Positions 25,809 through 35,595 of a DNA stretch of 64,000 nucleotides are shown piece by piece. A program made the position numbers and the translations under genes. The notes under the pieces are model-generated. The model saw only the letters and a list, made by a program, of their open reading frames with translations. It made no database searches and had not been told where the DNA came from. Within the stretch, counting starts at the first letter, position 1. Each line of letters begins with the position of its first letter. Source of the DNA: Fulvivirga sp. M361 (GTDB lineage Bacteria; Bacteroidota; Bacteroidia; Cytophagales; Cyclobacteriaceae); contig NZ_VKDC01000006.1 in assembly GCF_007097395.1 (NCBI RefSeq), positions 1-64,000 of the forward strand, written 5' to 3'.

Positions 25809-26438
25809 TTAAGTCGATACACTATGGACAGGCGTTACATTGGTTTTTATATCCAATATTTCCATAGTTTTATTTTTGTAGATTTCCATTTTGTTTTCGT
25901 ATTCCTTTGGATCATTGACCATGCTCAGGTAGTAATACGCTCCATCTAAGAAAAGGAAAACCAAATCGGCCAATTGGTGAGTATCTTCTGCCACCAGATA
26001 TCCATCTTTTTTGCACCGCTGAAGAATGTCATTTAGCATGAGACGTAGTGAATCGTGCAGGGCTTTAAACTTTTCCTTAATGGCATCATCCCGGAATATA
26101 AACGTAAAGCAGTTGTAGTAGACATCATCATCCACCAGCTTGTTCCATTTCCTGGAAAACAAATTATCAATAATTTCATGCAATGCTTCCAGGGAAGTTT
26201 GGTCCTTGTTTGATCTGACCTTATACAAGTTTTTATACCGGTCTAAGATATATTCTATCAAACCCAGTATGAGCTCTTCTTTTGAACTGAAGTAATGAAT
26301 GATCAGGCTTGGGTTTATCCCCATATTACCTGCCAGTTTACCAATAGATACATTATGAAGCCCCTCCTTTTTAGCAGTTTTATAAAAAGCTTGAATGATT
26401 TCTTTACGACGATCCGATCTAAGGCTTTTCCTACCCAT
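25809..26438 (-). CDS. TetR-family transcriptional regulator
   Basis: A 209-residue protein starting MGRKSLRSDRRKEIIQAFYK. The N-terminal helix-turn-helix covers about residues 8-55 (VSIGKLAGNMGINPSLIIHY, then FSSKEELIL). The C-terminal ligand domain follows and resembles FadR/BetI-like acyl- or choline-sensing groups only in length. The open frame continues 63 bases upstream, but that extension encodes no known domain and runs into the operator. The gene is divergent from a SusC/SusD pair. A perfect palindrome lies 49 bases upstream of its start and the same core precedes susC, so it probably represses itself and its neighbour. Confidence 0.88.
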   Translation of the reverse strand: MGRKSLRSDRRKEIIQAFYKTAKKEGLHNVSIGKLAGNMGINPSLIIHYFSSKEELILGLIEYILDRYKNLYKVRSNKDQTSLEALHEIIDNLFSRKWNKLVDDDVYYNCFTFIFRDDAIKEKFKALHDSLRLMLNDILQRCKKDGYLVAEDTHQLADLVFLFLDGAYYYLSMVNDPKEYENKMEIYKNKTMEILDIKTNVTPVHSVST

Positions 26439-26486
26439 ATGCAGTGCTATAATTATTGAAACAACATTTCTTTTAAAAATTAGTTT

Positions 26487-26508
26487 GAATTGAACATTCA
26501 TTCAATTC
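26487..26508. promoter_or_regulatory. TetR operator 1, overlapping the regulator's promoter
   Basis: The arms gaattgaa and ttcaattc flank cattca. On the minus strand the core reads TTGAATGAATGTTCAA. Its TTG sits 20 bases before TAATTTTT (26475-26482 on the plus strand). That fits the Bacteroidota -33/-7 layout (TTTG, about 20 bp, TAnnTTTG) and places the operator on the -33 element of the TetR gene. This suggests autorepression. Confidence 0.75.
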
Positions 26509-26750
26509 ATGTCCCTGATTTTTTTGTCAGGTATTCAGAACAACTTTTACTTTACAGGTGAATAAGATAACATATTATTCATTGTGACATTTAAAGAAGG
26601 TCTACATTTTACCCTACAGGCTTAGTGGCATAATGAATGACACTGACACATTGAATAAATACATCAGCAAGGCTTCCTGTCACTGTTCTAACGATAATCC
26701 AAATTTGGATGAAAACCATCGGTTTTCAAACTTCCTGGTCTTAATAGTAT

Positions 26751-26788
26751 GTTAATTTAAATTGAATGAATGTTCAATTTAAATTAAC
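26751..26788. promoter_or_regulatory. TetR operator 2 upstream of susC
   Basis: This is a 38-bp palindrome with 16-bp perfect arms (gttaatttaaattgaa and its complement) around tgaatg. The core TTGAATGAATGTTCAA is identical to operator 1. Its TTG at 26762 is again 20 bp before a TA box (TAACTTCT at 26785), giving a possible promoter for the SusC gene at 26898 with a leader of about 100 bases. Confidence 0.78.
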
Positions 26789-26897
26789 TTCTGCTTAATC
26801 CCTTGGTAACGGCTGTTTCCTAATCTTGTGTGGGGTATTATTCTGCTGTTTTTAAAGACTTTACCCGGAAATTTTAATCACTAATCACACAACCACT

Positions 26898-29800
26898 ATG
26901 GGAGAATTATTTACTATTCGTAGCCTGATACATAAGCTTAAAAGGCATGTATCCGTGCTTGTTTGTTTTTACCTGGGATGGATGAATGTAGTATCAGCTC
27001 AAACTACTGCAATTTCAGGTAACGTGACATTGTCAGACGGTCAGTCCGTTCCGGGAGTTAGCGTAACCGTTGAAGGTACCACGTTTGGTACCATCACCGA
27101 TGCCAATGGAAACTATAAGCTCTCTTTGAATTCAACAGATGCCAGCCTGATTTTCTCCTTCATAGGGTACCAGACAGAAAGGGTCGAAGTGAAAAATCAA
27201 TCTGTTATTGACATTGTTCTGGTCGAAGATGTGAAGGAATTACAAGAAATAGTAGTGACGGCCCTGGGTGTAAAACGTGACAAAAAAGCGTTAGGGTATG
27301 CTACCCAGGAAGTAGACGGGCAATCACTGGTCAAGGCAAGGGAGCCTAATGTTATGAGCAGTTTAACAGGTAAAGTTGCAGGCCTTGTAGTTAATAATCA
27401 AACGGACCTCTTCAGCTCGCCTCAATTCCAACTGAGGGGTGAAACCCCTTTAATAGTGGTAGATGGCCTGCCTAATGATACTGATTTTTGGGATATAAGC
27501 CCTGACGATATCGAAAAAATAACCGTTTTGAAGGGTACTACTGCTTCAGCTCTCTATGGTTCAATAGGCAAGGACGGAGCCATCATGATCACCACAAAAA
27601 AGGGTAGCTCAAACGGCGGTGGCACCCAGGTGAAGTTTAACTCAAGTACCATGTTTCAGGAAGGGTTCATTGCCATTCCCGAAGTGCAGTCTACTTATGG
27701 AGCTGGCTTTGGCGGACAATATGCCTTCGTGGATGGTAAAGGAGGAGGTATCCAGGACGGGGCAGGCTGGATCTGGGGGCCTAAGTTCGAGGGGCAGTTA
27801 ATCCCACAGTTTGATAGTCCTGTGGATCCCGTCACCGGGGAAAGAACACCTACGCCATGGACAGCCAGGGGAAAAGACAACCTCAATAACTTTCTTAGGA
27901 CAGGTTTAATTTCCACTAACAATATCAGTGTTTCCGGGGGTAATGAATTAGGGGATTTTAGAGTGTCTGCGTCCCACCAATATCAAAGAGGTATGGTGCC
28001 CAATACTGATTTAAACAATTCCACCTTTACACTATCCGGAGGATACAATTTTTCCAAAAAACTCAGAGCTGATGCGTCATTTACCTATAATAAACAGTAT
28101 ACCGACAATTTTCCTGCACTGGGATACGGCCCTCAAAACTACATTTATAATGTATTGCTTTGGCTCGGTACCGATGTAGATGTCAATTCCCTGCGTGATT
28201 ATTGGATTGAAGGCCAGGAGGGACTCCAACAAAATCATTATAATTTAAGGTGGTACAATAATCCCTTTTTTCAGGCTTTTGAAAATGAGCGAGGCTATTA
28301 CAAAGATGTGAATTACGGACAATTTTCAATGAATTATGATTTTACGGATGACTTGAGCCTAATGGTCCGGTCAGGAGTGAACTGGTCTAACCTGAACCGT
28401 ACAGAAAACACGCCTTATAGTTTTGTGGGGACCAACCTGAATGGGGAGTTTAGCCTTTCCAATGAGACCAGGTTCAGGATTGTATCCGATTTCCTTCTTA
28501 ACTACAGCAAAGAGTTGAGCCAGGACTGGGCTGTGAGGGCTTCAATAGGCGGAAGTAACAACTTTACAACATTGCGTTCTTCTTCTGTAGAGACGGATGG
28601 CTTAAATGTACCGGACCTGTATAACATATCTAATTCCAGGGGACCTGTCAGAGGTTCAAATCAGGAAGTACAAACCAAGTTGAACAGTCTGTATTTTACG
28701 AGTGAGGTAAGTTTTTTGAATGCTGTTTTCCTCGGGTTCACCGGGAGGAACGATTGGTCTTCATTCCTGCCTCCTGATAACAACTCTTTCTTCTATCCGT
28801 CAGCCTCATTAGGCCTGGTAGTTTCCGACCTGGTAGCAGTACCTGATGCTATCCCTTACCTCAAATTCAGGACCTCCTGGGCCCAGGTGAGAAGTGACAG
28901 GCTTTCAGATACCGATTTTTTTGTCACCACACCTACCTATAATGAAGGTACCACCTTTGGAAGTACAGGCTCTGTTGTATTTCCCGGAGTGAAGGCGAAT
29001 CCAAGCCTGAAACCTGATTTAACCTCTACACTTGAAATAGGGACTGACATAAGATTTTTGAAGAACAGGATAGGGTTGGACGTTACCCATTATCGGTCTT
29101 TAGATGAAGACCTGCTTACTCAGCGAACAGTTGCCAATTCATCAGGGTTTAGCTCGATCATTGAAAATGCAGAAGAAAAATACTTACGTCGCGGATGGGA
29201 AGTTGTACTTAACGCTACTCCTGTAAAGTCTGATGCCTTTGAGTGGAATACAACGATTAACTGGAGCCGGCATCGGAGAATACTTGAAGAGCTGCCTTCC
29301 GGTGAAACCGAACTGAATGGGGTGAAAAAAGGAGAACGTACGGACATTTATTTGGGAGATGCTTTCCTTCGTTCACCCGGTGGCGCTATTATTTATGATG
29401 AAGACTCAGGCCTTCCTTTAACAGATCCTTTCCGACAGATCCTGGGCCACATTTCACCAGACTGGAACTATGGTATTACCAACAGTTTCAAATACAAAAA
29501 CTTCTCTCTGGATGTCTCTGTTGATGGCCGTCACGGTGGTGTATTCTGGTCACAAACCATCCGGAAAATGCTTTGGGGGGGTACCCATCCGGCTACAGTC
29601 AACGAATTCAGGGACATGGACATCCAGGGAGTTGCTTCTTACGTGGGGGATGGGGTTATTGTCACAGAAGGTGAGTTGATAACCGATGCCGATGGGAACG
29701 TCATATCTGACACCCGTTCTTTTGCGCCAAATACTACTGAAAGCTTCTATTTTGATTGGGTCAACAGGTTCTATCACGGCCCGACGGAAGAACCTAATAT

Positions 29801-30038
29801 CCAGGACCAATCCTTTATTAAGTTAAGAGAAGTGGTTTTTACCTATCAGCTTCCAAAACAATTGTTAAAACGTACTTTCATTGAAAATGCGTCCATATCA
29901 TTCGTAGGCAGAAACCTGCTTATGAAATCCAATGTCGATTTCCTCGACCCCGAATCCATCAATATCAATACCGGGGAAGAGCTGCTACAAACACCTTCAC
30001 CGAGAAGTTTCGGAGTTAATCTGAACATGACATTCTAA
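26898..30038 (+). CDS. SusC/RagA-type TonB-dependent outer-membrane transporter
   Basis: A 1046-residue protein. A basic N-terminus and hydrophobic segment end near VVSAQ35 as signal peptide. Residues of about 38-110 form the carboxypeptidase-regulatory-like beta domain (SGNVTLSDGQSVPGVSVTVE). About 115-240 are the plug (LQEIVVTALGVKRDKKALGY, then PLIVVDGLPNDTDFW). The rest is the barrel, ending in a C-terminal Phe (NLNMTF). With its SusD partner it imports oligomeric nutrients across the outer membrane using TonB energy. The partner starts 10 bp after its stop. It is preceded by TetR operator 2. The substrate is unknown; nearby enzymes are an alginate-lyase-like protein and a phosphodiesterase. 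Confidence 0.9.
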   Translation: MGELFTIRSLIHKLKRHVSVLVCFYLGWMNVVSAQTTAISGNVTLSDGQSVPGVSVTVEGTTFGTITDANGNYKLSLNSTDASLIFSFIGYQTERVEVKNQSVIDIVLVEDVKELQEIVVTALGVKRDKKALGYATQEVDGQSLVKAREPNVMSSLTGKVAGLVVNNQTDLFSSPQFQLRGETPLIVVDGLPNDTDFWDISPDDIEKITVLKGTTASALYGSIGKDGAIMITTKKGSSNGGGTQVKFNSSTMFQEGFIAIPEVQSTYGAGFGGQYAFVDGKGGGIQDGAGWIWGPKFEGQLIPQFDSPVDPVTGERTPTPWTARGKDNLNNFLRTGLISTNNISVSGGNELGDFRVSASHQYQRGMVPNTDLNNSTFTLSGGYNFSKKLRADASFTYNKQYTDNFPALGYGPQNYIYNVLLWLGTDVDVNSLRDYWIEGQEGLQQNHYNLRWYNNPFFQAFENERGYYKDVNYGQFSMNYDFTDDLSLMVRSGVNWSNLNRTENTPYSFVGTNLNGEFSLSNETRFRIVSDFLLNYSKELSQDWAVRASIGGSNNFTTLRSSSVETDGLNVPDLYNISNSRGPVRGSNQEVQTKLNSLYFTSEVSFLNAVFLGFTGRNDWSSFLPPDNNSFFYPSASLGLVVSDLVAVPDAIPYLKFRTSWAQVRSDRLSDTDFFVTTPTYNEGTTFGSTGSVVFPGVKANPSLKPDLTSTLEIGTDIRFLKNRIGLDVTHYRSLDEDLLTQRTVANSSGFSSIIENAEEKYLRRGWEVVLNATPVKSDAFEWNTTINWSRHRRILEELPSGETELNGVKKGERTDIYLGDAFLRSPGGAIIYDEDSGLPLTDPFRQILGHISPDWNYGITNSFKYKNFSLDVSVDGRHGGVFWSQTIRKMLWGGTHPATVNEFRDMDIQGVASYVGDGVIVTEGELITDADGNVISDTRSFAPNTTESFYFDWVNRFYHGPTEEPNIQDQSFIKLREVVFTYQLPKQLLKRTFIENASISFVGRNLLMKSNVDFLDPESININTGEELLQTPSPRSFGVNLNMTF

Positions 30039-30048
30039 AAAAACAGAC

Positions 30049-31527
30049 ATGAAACGAATAAAATCTATAAGGCTCATTACCCTGATCGCAGTGATCTGCC
30101 TGACCTCCTGTGAAAGTTTTGATGACCTTGCCATTAACCCTAATGAGCCTACACAGGTAAACCCTTCATTAATTCTTACCAACCTTGAAGTCCGTGCTTT
30201 TGAAAAAGTTGATCTAAATGCGGCATTAGCGGTAAGGTATATGACTTTTACGGATAACGTAACGGATTTTCAGTACTATGGATGGCAGAGGTTTAACTTT
30301 AATGAATACGATGACCTCCGGCAGGTCCAGAAAATGATCGAAGAAGCGGAAAGGATCGATGCGGTGAACTTCATTGCCCTTTCTAAGTTTTTCAGGGCCT
30401 ATTTCTATCATGAACTTACTCAACGCTATGGTGATATTCCGTATGGAGAGACATTGGCAGGCTTTGAAGATAATTTCGAAGCTGAGTATATTCCACAGGA
30501 AGAGGTCTATATTGGGATCCTTAAGGACCTGACCGAAGCAAACGAAGAGCTGGACGAATCGAATGGCGTAATTGACGGTGATATTGTATATGGTGGTAAT
30601 ATTACCCAATGGAAAAAGTTGATTAACTCATTCCATCTGAGAGTGCTGATGAATTTATCGCTCAAAGAAGGTAATACACGGTTTAACGTGCGAAGCGCCT
30701 TTGCCAATATCTTCAACAACCCTGGAGACTTCCCCATTTTTGAACGTAATGAGGACAATGCACAATTGGTTTTTCAGGATCTGGATGGGAGCAGGTATCC
30801 GGAGTTCCAGAACAGATCGCTGCCGACGGCCTACTATTTTTCATCTTCTTTTATAAATATGTTAAAAGAACGTGAAGACCCGCGCTTATTTAAGATCGCA
30901 CAACCGGATGTTAAGTCAAGGCAAGCAGCCAATCCGGGGTTTGAAACGGATTTTGATTCTTACTCCGGTTTAGATGCAGGAGCACCCTTGTCAGAGAATG
31001 TAGCTGCCGTATCGGATGAGGGATTAGGCTCATTGATGGCTGAGCGATATGCAAATGATCCGGTGAACGAACCAGGTATTGCACTCGGTTATGCAGAAGT
31101 ATCCTTTATACTGGCGGAAGCCGTATCCAGGGGGTGGATAAACGGTAATGCGGCTGAGTTTTATGAGGATGGAATTAGGACGTCCATGGAGTTTTATGAT
31201 ATTCCTGAGACAGACATCGAAGCTTATCTTCAGCATCCCCAGGTAATATACGATGCAGGTCAGGGGCTAGAGATGATCATTACACAAAAATACATTTCGT
31301 TTTTTATGAACTCTCAACTGGAGCCTTTCTACAACCAGAGAAGGACAGGTTTCCCAACTTTCAGAGTAGGGCCGGCTACACTCAATGGAGGAGAAATACC
31401 CAAAAGATGGATGTACCCTGAACAGGAGCTTGATTTTAACCAGGTAAATGTTAATACAGCCATTCAGCGTCAGTTTTCTGGCAATGATAACATCAACGGG
31501 GTTATGTGGCTATTACAGGAGGAATAA
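30049..31527 (+). CDS. SusD/RagB-type nutrient-binding lipoprotein (SusD-like_2)
   Basis: A 492-residue protein. The lipoprotein signal MKRIKSIRLITLIAVICLTS precedes Cys21. The body has the TPR-like SusD fold of the SusD-like_2 group: DLAINPNEPTQVNPSLILTN, then FRAYFYHELTQRYGDIPYGE, and near the end FYNQRRTGFPTF, PKRWMYPEQELDF and the closing NGVMWLLQ. It caps the SusC barrel on the outer face and binds the substrate. Only 10 bp separate it from susC. An intrinsic terminator follows at 31556. Confidence 0.9.
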   Translation: MKRIKSIRLITLIAVICLTSCESFDDLAINPNEPTQVNPSLILTNLEVRAFEKVDLNAALAVRYMTFTDNVTDFQYYGWQRFNFNEYDDLRQVQKMIEEAERIDAVNFIALSKFFRAYFYHELTQRYGDIPYGETLAGFEDNFEAEYIPQEEVYIGILKDLTEANEELDESNGVIDGDIVYGGNITQWKKLINSFHLRVLMNLSLKEGNTRFNVRSAFANIFNNPGDFPIFERNEDNAQLVFQDLDGSRYPEFQNRSLPTAYYFSSSFINMLKEREDPRLFKIAQPDVKSRQAANPGFETDFDSYSGLDAGAPLSENVAAVSDEGLGSLMAERYANDPVNEPGIALGYAEVSFILAEAVSRGWINGNAAEFYEDGIRTSMEFYDIPETDIEAYLQHPQVIYDAGQGLEMIITQKYISFFMNSQLEPFYNQRRTGFPTFRVGPATLNGGEIPKRWMYPEQELDFNQVNVNTAIQRQFSGNDNINGVMWLLQEE

Positions 31528-31555
31528 CGATCCGCTGCAATCACTATAAATGTCA

Positions 31556-31588
31556 GAGGAAAAGGTCTGTGATCTTTTCCTCTTTTTT
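31556..31588 (+). terminator. Intrinsic terminator of the first susCD operon
   Basis: Arms gaggaaaag (31556-31564) and cttttcctc (31574-31582) enclose a 9-nt loop, followed by six T residues. It starts 29 bases past the SusD stop and ends the two-gene transcript. Confidence 0.85.
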
Positions 31589-31775
31589 ATTTAGGCCTTC
31601 TCTGAAAATTAAAATGGTAGGAAAGCATCCGATTTGAATGAAATAAAATGTATTTGATGAAGTAGCAAGCATTCTCTGTCAAAGCGACCTGAGCCTCATT
31701 TACCAGTCACCAGCACCCAACATACACTCCGCTTTTCCGTTAAGAGATCAAAATGAATTTTCAATGGAGCCCTGT

Positions 31776-32042
31776 TTACACCTGCTTTTCAACCTTTCTG
31801 TATTTCCACATTCCATAACAAGCGATCAGTCCCCAGAACAGGTTGGCCGTAGTGGCCGGGTAAGAGTGGTCATAAATGGTGTTGATCACCAGAAACAGGC
31901 TGCCAAGGATATTAAAAACATGATAAGTCTTTGTCTTCACGGTCCATTTGCCCCGGTTTAGCTGCAGGTAAGACACGATAAAAAGTACAGTTCCTAACCA
32001 TCCCATGGACAGGATGAAATATTCCGAAGAAATATCTATCAT
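31776..32042 (-). CDS. CBU_0592-like small membrane protein
   Basis: An 88-residue protein with three membrane segments: SMGWLGTVLFIVSYLQLNRG, YHVFNILGSLFLVINTIYDH and ANLFWGLIACYGMWKYRK. The G-W-x-G-T-x-x-x-x-x-S-Y start and the F-N-x-x-G-S-x-x-L-x-x-N helix match the small CBU_0592-type inner-membrane family of unknown function. The gene stands alone and has no recognised partner here. Confidence 0.7.
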   Translation of the reverse strand: MIDISSEYFILSMGWLGTVLFIVSYLQLNRGKWTVKTKTYHVFNILGSLFLVINTIYDHSYPATTANLFWGLIACYGMWKYRKVEKQV

Positions 32043-32050
32043 AAAGCTGA

Positions 32051-32100
32051 TTTAACGTGAGTTTGGGAAAAAAATTATTAAAAAAACTACTTTAACGTGA
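32051..32100. repeat. Short direct repeat near the IS982 remnant
   Basis: The decamer tttaacgtga occurs at 32051-32060 and again at 32091-32100, 40 bp apart, just ahead of the broken transposase frame. It could be a remnant of an element end or of a duplicated target. It is too short to decide. Confidence 0.3.
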
Positions 32101-32214
32101 ATATCGAATAAGGAATTAGTATGATATTTTAAACAGTTGTCTATTGAAAAAGGCTGTTTTTGAGTGTGTTAAATTTTTGATTTTCAGTATGTTGATCCTA
32201 AAAAAACAACCATT

Positions 32215-32394
32215 GTGTTAAAAGATAAAGTTATAGAATTTTTCGTTGAGGCCGATGACTTCTGTCTGGAGTTTGAGGTAGAAATTAAAAAGCATTTAAT
32301 CGGGTAAAAGAAAGCTGGATGCCAACTTAGAAAATCTCAACCATTTGATGATGAGATCATTTACACCCTAATCCTTTTCCACTTTTTTAAATGT
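32215..32394 (+). pseudogene. IS982-type transposase N-terminal remnant
   Basis: From a GTG at 32215 the frame encodes LKDKVIEFFVEADDFCLEFE, then VEIKKHLIG and a TAA at 32305-32307. It continues with LRKSQPFDDEIIYTLILFHF. This matches the start of Bacteroidota IS982 transposases (K-V-I-E-I-F-x-x-x-D-D-F-C and later S-D-S-E-I-x-T-I-x-x-L-F-H). The catalytic domain is absent. It is a dead fragment between the membrane-protein gene and the convergent alginate-lyase gene. Confidence 0.6.
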
Positions 32395-32427
32395 GGACTA
32401 GTAATTTCCAATTGGAATAACAAATTC

Positions 32428-32461
32428 AAAAAAACAGTATCACGCATACCAGCGCGATACT
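32428..32461 (-). terminator. Intrinsic terminator of the alginate-lyase-like gene
   Basis: On the minus strand, agtatcgcgc and gcgtgatact pair over 10 bp with one G-U wobble and a 6-nt loop, and gttttttt follows (seven A residues at 32428-32434 on the plus strand). It is 28 bases past the stop at 32490. Confidence 0.8.
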
Positions 32462-32489
32462 ATTCAATTCATAAGGATCAAATCACATA

Positions 32490-34826
32490 CTATTTCATCA
32501 ACAGCATCCGATCCATAAAAACTTTATCTCCTATTTGTATCCTGGAGAAATAAATACCTGGACTTGTGCTACTTCCTCTCGAATCTGTAGCTTCCCAGGT
32601 GATCTCGTATTCACCTGCCAACTGATACTCACTTACCAGCTCTCGTACTTTCTGTCCCATGGCATTAATGATAAGCAGGGTTACCTGGCTATCTTCTAAA
32701 AGTGAGTATTTGATTTTCGCATAAGATATGAACGGGTTTGGATAAATTGAACTCGCAATCATAGGTACTTCCTGAGATCGGGGTTTATGCACCTCTGAAC
32801 TTGCTGTTCTTGCGCCAGCTCCTCCACGACTACTTTCAGCTGGTCCATTGCCTGTTGGGTTGGGTTGACTATCCAGTTGAATTACAAATTTGTCCAGACG
32901 CGTTCCGTTTTCTCTATAGCTAATCTCCAGGGTATGACTTCCACTATTTAAGCTGTTGACCATGGTATTGTTCGTCGAATACCAGATCCCTACGCCGTTT
33001 CTGGAATTCTCTCTCACCCAGGTTCCATTATCGATTCTCCAGAAGAAGGAATCGTCATTACCTCCGGCAGAATATATTCTGAACCAAAATGCATAATCCC
33101 CACCCGTGGAGATATCAAAATTGTAAGAAGCAAGGCACTCCGCAGTAGTGCAGACAGGCGTATTTTGGGTCGTGTTGAATTGCGGATCGATCTCTATGTA
33201 TTCACCTTCAGATGCGCTGTTATCAGTAGCAATGATCCAATTGGAACCGATAGTTCCGTGCTCTGCTTCAATAGAAAGTACTCCTCCGCTTTCCTGGAAT
33301 GCACCGCTGGTTCCGCCGCCCCCCTGAGTGGTGGCTGAAGATTCATTTGAGAAACCTGAATTCCCATCTGTATTATATGCCCGAACCCGATAAGTGTAAG
33401 TAGTAGAAGCCGTTAAACCTGTATTGCTGTAATTGGTCACATTAGCACCTACGGTAGCAATTTCTGTGAAGCTGCCACCACTCTGTCTTTCGATTCTGAA
33501 GCCATCTTCATTGTTTGCATTGTCTGTCCAGGTCAGGTTTATGGTAGTAGAAGAGGCCGCCATAGCAGATAGTCCGGATGGTGCAGATGGAATCGTAGGT
33601 GTAGGACCGGAACCACCGGACATATCTCCCTGGGTCAGTGTGATCCATGTATTACCTTGCGCTCCATTGAGGGGTCTGTTATTTTGGACCCATGTTCGCA
33701 ATTCAGGAATGACATCATATCGAGAGTTTGCCCATTCATAAGCATTCTTGCGGGTAGCCAGATAATCAGGGTTACTATTCCATGGAAAAGAAATTCCGCC
33801 TTCATCCCATCGCCACATCCATTCAACCACATCTTGCAATGTTGCGCCTTCTTCTGTTTGCAAGCTGGTATAATCAAACCCTGCATAGCGGGCGATATCA
33901 AATGCCTGCACCATAGTAGTCATAGCGTATTGGGTATAGGTGATCCCTTTTCTTCCGCCAGACCGCACAACCTCTCGCTCTAAATAAACGCCTTGGTTGT
34001 CTTTCGAAATTTTCCATTCTGAGCCTGGATTTCTTACACTCCCGTCAGTGCGTGAATAGAAATAGCTCTTCAGTTGCACTAGTGCTTCTTGTAAGTGATT
34101 CGGGTCCTCTAACACAATCGCCGCGGCAATCAAACCTAAGAGTCCGGCATCTTTCCAATTGTTATCCTTTACTCTACTTACCTCTCTCACGGCACCTGAA
34201 CCCGTCAGTACTTCATTTCCCCACCAGGCCTTAAACGCTTCCCGGTCTGTACTGGTCCAGCCAGAATAATTGTAAATCAAATCTGCGGCATACAACATCC
34301 CTGAGAAATAAGAACCCAGTTGCAGCCCTCGGTCATCCCCGGAGAAAGTGGTCGCCGTATTCGTCCAGTCCATCAAAATCTCCTCTGCTTTCTCAGCATA
34401 GGTAGTGTTGTCTGTGAGCGCATAGGTCAACGCCAGCGTATAGGCAGCATAGCTATGTTCCCATAATACATCTCTGGCAGCTTGCAGTCCTGCGCCATCC
34501 TGATGACCACCGGGAATCCAAAGGTTGGATGGGGCAATGGAGGTAAACTGAAGCTGTAGGGTCGCCTCAGCAAGCAGATCATTATAAGCCGATATTTGCG
34601 GTTCTGCATTATTGGCAATACGGTCTTTCAGCGTATTGAGGTCTGCTTGATTCAATACCGTCATTGGGTGACTAAACTGGACACCTGATACATCTATGTT
34701 GTATTCAGTCCTCCAGGGTTCCGGCGCTCCTGGAAAGCTCTGACCAAGAACATTTATGGTCAAGAGTAAACAAGCATACAATGGCATGCCCAACAAACTT
34801 TTTTTGTAAAGAGATTTCATTTTCAT
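32490..34826 (-). CDS. Secreted alginate-lyase-like enzyme with FnIII, carbohydrate-binding and T9SS domains
   Basis: From the ATG at 34826 the protein has 778 residues; upstream frame extension would bury the signal peptide MKMKSLYKKSLLGMPLYACL. Residues of about 40-390 are an alpha-toroid of the alginate_lyase (PL5-like, PF05426) type with the NNWKDAGLLGLIAAA segment that usually carries the catalytic Asn/His region. About 410-500 form a fibronectin III domain (PSAPSGLSAMAASSTTINLT). About 505-655 form a beta-sandwich like a carbohydrate-binding module (LSIEAEHGTIGSNWI). About 690-778 are the type IX sorting tail (IYPNPFISYAKIKYSLLEDS). It is probably anchored at the cell surface. The exact glycan, alginate or other uronate polymer, cannot be fixed. 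Confidence 0.82.
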   Translation of the reverse strand: MKMKSLYKKSLLGMPLYACLLLTINVLGQSFPGAPEPWRTEYNIDVSGVQFSHPMTVLNQADLNTLKDRIANNAEPQISAYNDLLAEATLQLQFTSIAPSNLWIPGGHQDGAGLQAARDVLWEHSYAAYTLALTYALTDNTTYAEKAEEILMDWTNTATTFSGDDRGLQLGSYFSGMLYAADLIYNYSGWTSTDREAFKAWWGNEVLTGSGAVREVSRVKDNNWKDAGLLGLIAAAIVLEDPNHLQEALVQLKSYFYSRTDGSVRNPGSEWKISKDNQGVYLEREVVRSGGRKGITYTQYAMTTMVQAFDIARYAGFDYTSLQTEEGATLQDVVEWMWRWDEGGISFPWNSNPDYLATRKNAYEWANSRYDVIPELRTWVQNNRPLNGAQGNTWITLTQGDMSGGSGPTPTIPSAPSGLSAMAASSTTINLTWTDNANNEDGFRIERQSGGSFTEIATVGANVTNYSNTGLTASTTYTYRVRAYNTDGNSGFSNESSATTQGGGGTSGAFQESGGVLSIEAEHGTIGSNWIIATDNSASEGEYIEIDPQFNTTQNTPVCTTAECLASYNFDISTGGDYAFWFRIYSAGGNDDSFFWRIDNGTWVRENSRNGVGIWYSTNNTMVNSLNSGSHTLEISYRENGTRLDKFVIQLDSQPNPTGNGPAESSRGGAGARTASSEVHKPRSQEVPMIASSIYPNPFISYAKIKYSLLEDSQVTLLIINAMGQKVRELVSEYQLAGEYEITWEATDSRGSSTSPGIYFSRIQIGDKVFMDRMLLMK

Positions 34827-35595
34827 AAGGTTTATAGATAGTAGTAAGCGATTTATTTGGTTAAGCCTTATCCATACATCTTGCTCTGTCAACCCTCCCA
34901 CATCCATTATGACAGAAACTTCGGTTGTTATATAGTTAGGTACTTGCAGACTAGTACTTGTTAACCATTTTTAATCCCTCCAAGAGTGTACTTGCCATGG
35001 ATATCTGAGCAGTTATCATAAGTGTATCCTTTCACATTCACTGTCGCAAAAGGAAGTAACACTATAGTGAAAGCATCAGATATTGTTTCATACATCGTTT
35101 TCGTTGAAAAATTACAGGCTATATAACTCAACATATCGTAATTAATGTAAAGAGGTATTTGATTGTCAAGCTCAGAAAATGGCTTGGGTAAAAGTGAGAA
35201 AAGCTTTACAAATCAAATTCAGATTTGAAGCGAATACACTTGATAACACTTCAACCTTTTACACCTGACAAAAATGCTATTTCATAACAGGTTTGATCTT
35301 TTGTATAGTATCAAAATCGTCTTGTATTGTGCTATATATTGAAAAGATTCAATAGACACCTCCTAAAATCAGTAACTATAGATTGATCAGGCAATTTCAA
35401 CCCTCATTTTTAAGAATATTGCAATTTGTACTCTTAGAGGCTTGATTTCTTACTCATCAATCAACTTCGCGAGTAGATAACCCATTTAATATTTGAGCAT
35501 GTTTAACATGTTGTTTGTCCCTTACAGCAATTCATCTGATTCATGCCATAAGAAACCAGGGTGAATTAAGGTGCTTTGGTACATTGCTAATGCGA
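34827..35595. other. 769-bp AT-rich gap without a recognisable gene
   Basis: No reading frame of protein character, tRNA, terminator or long repeat was found on either strand. The region must include the promoter of the alginate-lyase-like gene and the end of the phosphodiesterase transcript. It could hold a small RNA, but nothing in the sequence demonstrates one. Confidence 0.5.
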
